DNA of 64,000 nt, from the NCBI RefSeq assembly GCF_900109935.1, contig NZ_FOBV01000005.1, forward strand, positions 248,001 to 312,000. The letters are read 5' to 3'. How positions within the stretch are numbered: position 1 is the stretch's first letter; every line of letters begins with the position of its first letter. Below the pieces are notes generated by a model that saw nothing but the letters and a program-made list of their open reading frames with translations, did no database searches and had not been told where the DNA came from. The position numbers and the translations under genes were made by a program. Source of the DNA: Chryseobacterium taichungense (GTDB lineage: Bacteria > Bacteroidota > Bacteroidia > Flavobacteriales > Weeksellaceae). Below, in pieces: positions 63,248-64,000 of the stretch.

Positions 63248-63547
63248 TTAAATTTTTCTTTTTTGAGGGGATTGTCTGTTTGAAAAGAAAGATAAAATTT
63301 CAACATTGCAATCATTTACACGATAATACATAGTGTTAAATTGCAGAATAATTGCCTTGTGAACATCTTTGCTTTCGGATACAGGAAATATAAAAGGATT
63401 TTGAGAAATAATTTCTATTGAACTTTCAATTTTATGAACAAGTTTTCTGATCTCTTTATCTGTAAAATTATTTTGAAGATAGTCTATGGTCTGTTCTAGC
63501 TCCTCTAAAGCATTTGGAGTCCAAAAAATTTTATAACCACTTTCCAT
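63248..63547 (-). CDS. RelE/ParE-family toxin
   Basis: 99 aa. RelE-like fold pattern: YKIFWTPNALEELEQTIDYLQNNFTDKEIRKLVHKIESSIEIISQNPFIFPVS, then HKAIILQFNTMYYRVNDCNVEILSFFSNRQSP. Many such toxins are mRNA interferases or gyrase inhibitors. Overlaps the antitoxin gene by 17 bases, the usual TA arrangement with the antitoxin first. Confidence 0.9.
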   Translation of the reverse strand: MESGYKIFWTPNALEELEQTIDYLQNNFTDKEIRKLVHKIESSIEIISQNPFIFPVSESKDVHKAIILQFNTMYYRVNDCNVEILSFFSNRQSPQKRKI

Positions 63548-63764
63548 ATAACTGCCTGGCTTCGGAATGAGGTTTTAGTTCTTCATTATCCGCTTGTGAT
63601 ATTCCCTTTTCAATCGATTTTTTTTCTTCTTCAGAAATTGAATCCCACCAGTCTTTAGTTTCCTCTTTTCTGAATTGGATCAGTTTTTTAATAGTAGAAG
63701 CATCCTCCAATGTGGATAACCATTGAATTAATTCAAGTTTTTCATTGAGAGTCTGTGTATTCAT
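63531..63764 (-). CDS. Antitoxin of the RelE-type pair
   Basis: 77 aa, acidic, with helical N-terminus (LNEKLELIQWLSTLEDASTIKKLIQFRK) and a C-terminal tail (KPHSEARQLYGKWL) likely to bind the toxin. Contains the DWWDSISEEEKKSIEKGISQADNEELK region usual for such antitoxins. First gene of the pair. Confidence 0.85.
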   Translation of the reverse strand: MNTQTLNEKLELIQWLSTLEDASTIKKLIQFRKEETKDWWDSISEEEKKSIEKGISQADNEELKPHSEARQLYGKWL

Positions 63765-63830
63765 AACTTGTATTATTTATTCAAATTTATAATTTTATAT
63801 AACAATGTGCAAAGATTCAAAAACAAAAAA

Positions 63831-63857
63831 TATCCAAAATCAAAACGATTTTGGATA
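63831..63857 (-). terminator. Terminator of the pepD-like gene
   Basis: TATCCAAAATC / GATTTTGGATA with loop AAAAC, then T-rich on the minus strand (plus-strand AAACAAAAAA before it). Confidence 0.85.
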
Positions 63858-63880
63858 CTCAATTAATTGATTTTACAATT

Positions 63881-64000
63881 TTATTTCAAAGGAATATTCG
63901 CTAAAATATCCTTCGTAAAGCTCCAGAACTTTTGCGTAGAAGGAATATTGGCCTTTTCATCAGGAGAGTGCGCTCCTCTGATCGTTGGTCCAAAGCTAAC
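63881..64000 (-). CDS. pepD: C-terminus of a PepD-like aminoacyl-histidine dipeptidase
   Basis: Only the last ~39 residues are inside the window; the gene continues to the right. The end reads VSFGPTIRGAHSPDEKANI...FTKDILANIPLK, a good match to the C-terminus of cytosolic M20-type dipeptidases (GP-IRGAHSPDE). The name rests on this short part. Confidence 0.7.
   Translation of the reverse strand, partial: VSFGPTIRGAHSPDEKANIPSTQKFWSFTKDILANIPLK

Overview
The window looks like a chromosomal segment from a Chryseobacterium-like flavobacterium (Bacteroidota, Weeksellaceae). Evidence: AT-rich intergenic DNA, many promoters of the Bacteroidota type (TAnnTTTG at -7), a type IX secretion sorting domain, GLPGLI/PNGase-F-like and DUF3108-like proteins, and a flavobacterial housekeeping gene set. 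The genus is inferred from protein style, not from a marker gene.

Left part (1-10.7 kb) is the right-hand portion of a mobile element. It carries a SEC-C protein (cut by the window edge), an AbiH phage-abortive-infection protein, a MobV-like relaxase, a small XRE regulator with candidate operators, three uncharacterised genes and a large serine recombinase. The recombinase frame runs into the 3' side of a tRNA-Ser(GGA) gene, which marks the right chromosome junction. Then come ansA and trmH.

Centre (12.5-29.4 kb) is the most unusual part: a Bacteroidota-type Rhs polymorphic-toxin locus. It begins with a T9SS-sorted repeat protein, then a large Sec-exported Rhs/SpvB-like protein interrupted by an in-frame TAA, then a full Rhs core protein ending in a ParB-like toxin tip with a pentapeptide-repeat protein as likely immunity. 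Downstream is an array of promoterless, 5'-truncated Rhs core fragments. Each living unit carries a different C-terminal tip (HELGH zinc peptidase, lipase-like Ser hydrolase, an unknown beta-rich tip) followed by a small membrane or lipoprotein gene, the probable immunity. The last core fragment is decayed. Hairpins, two of them identical 24-nt palindromes, sit at the joints. This reads as a reservoir of exchangeable toxin-immunity cassettes.

Right part (29.5-64 kb) is core genome. It holds rsmE-tsaD divergent from tamB, an Lrp/AsnC regulator, a split transketolase, a sodium:solute symporter, a redox cluster (GNAT/YjdJ, OsmC, YjdI ferredoxin, FMN reductase, two pirins, a second GNAT), a DHA2-type MFS exporter, asnB, a GLPGLI/PNGase-F-like secreted protein, an RsmB/NOP methyltransferase, yjdM, an ABC ATPase, a YceI lipoprotein and pheS. 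It continues with a histidine kinase/LuxR response regulator pair followed by a candidate structured RNA, a DUF3108 protein, a ferredoxin reductase/ferredoxin pair, a LOG-family protein, a RelE-type toxin-antitoxin pair and the end of a pepD-like dipeptidase. Several intergenic repeats and a decayed heptad-repeat reading frame (45.1-45.4 kb) are also present.
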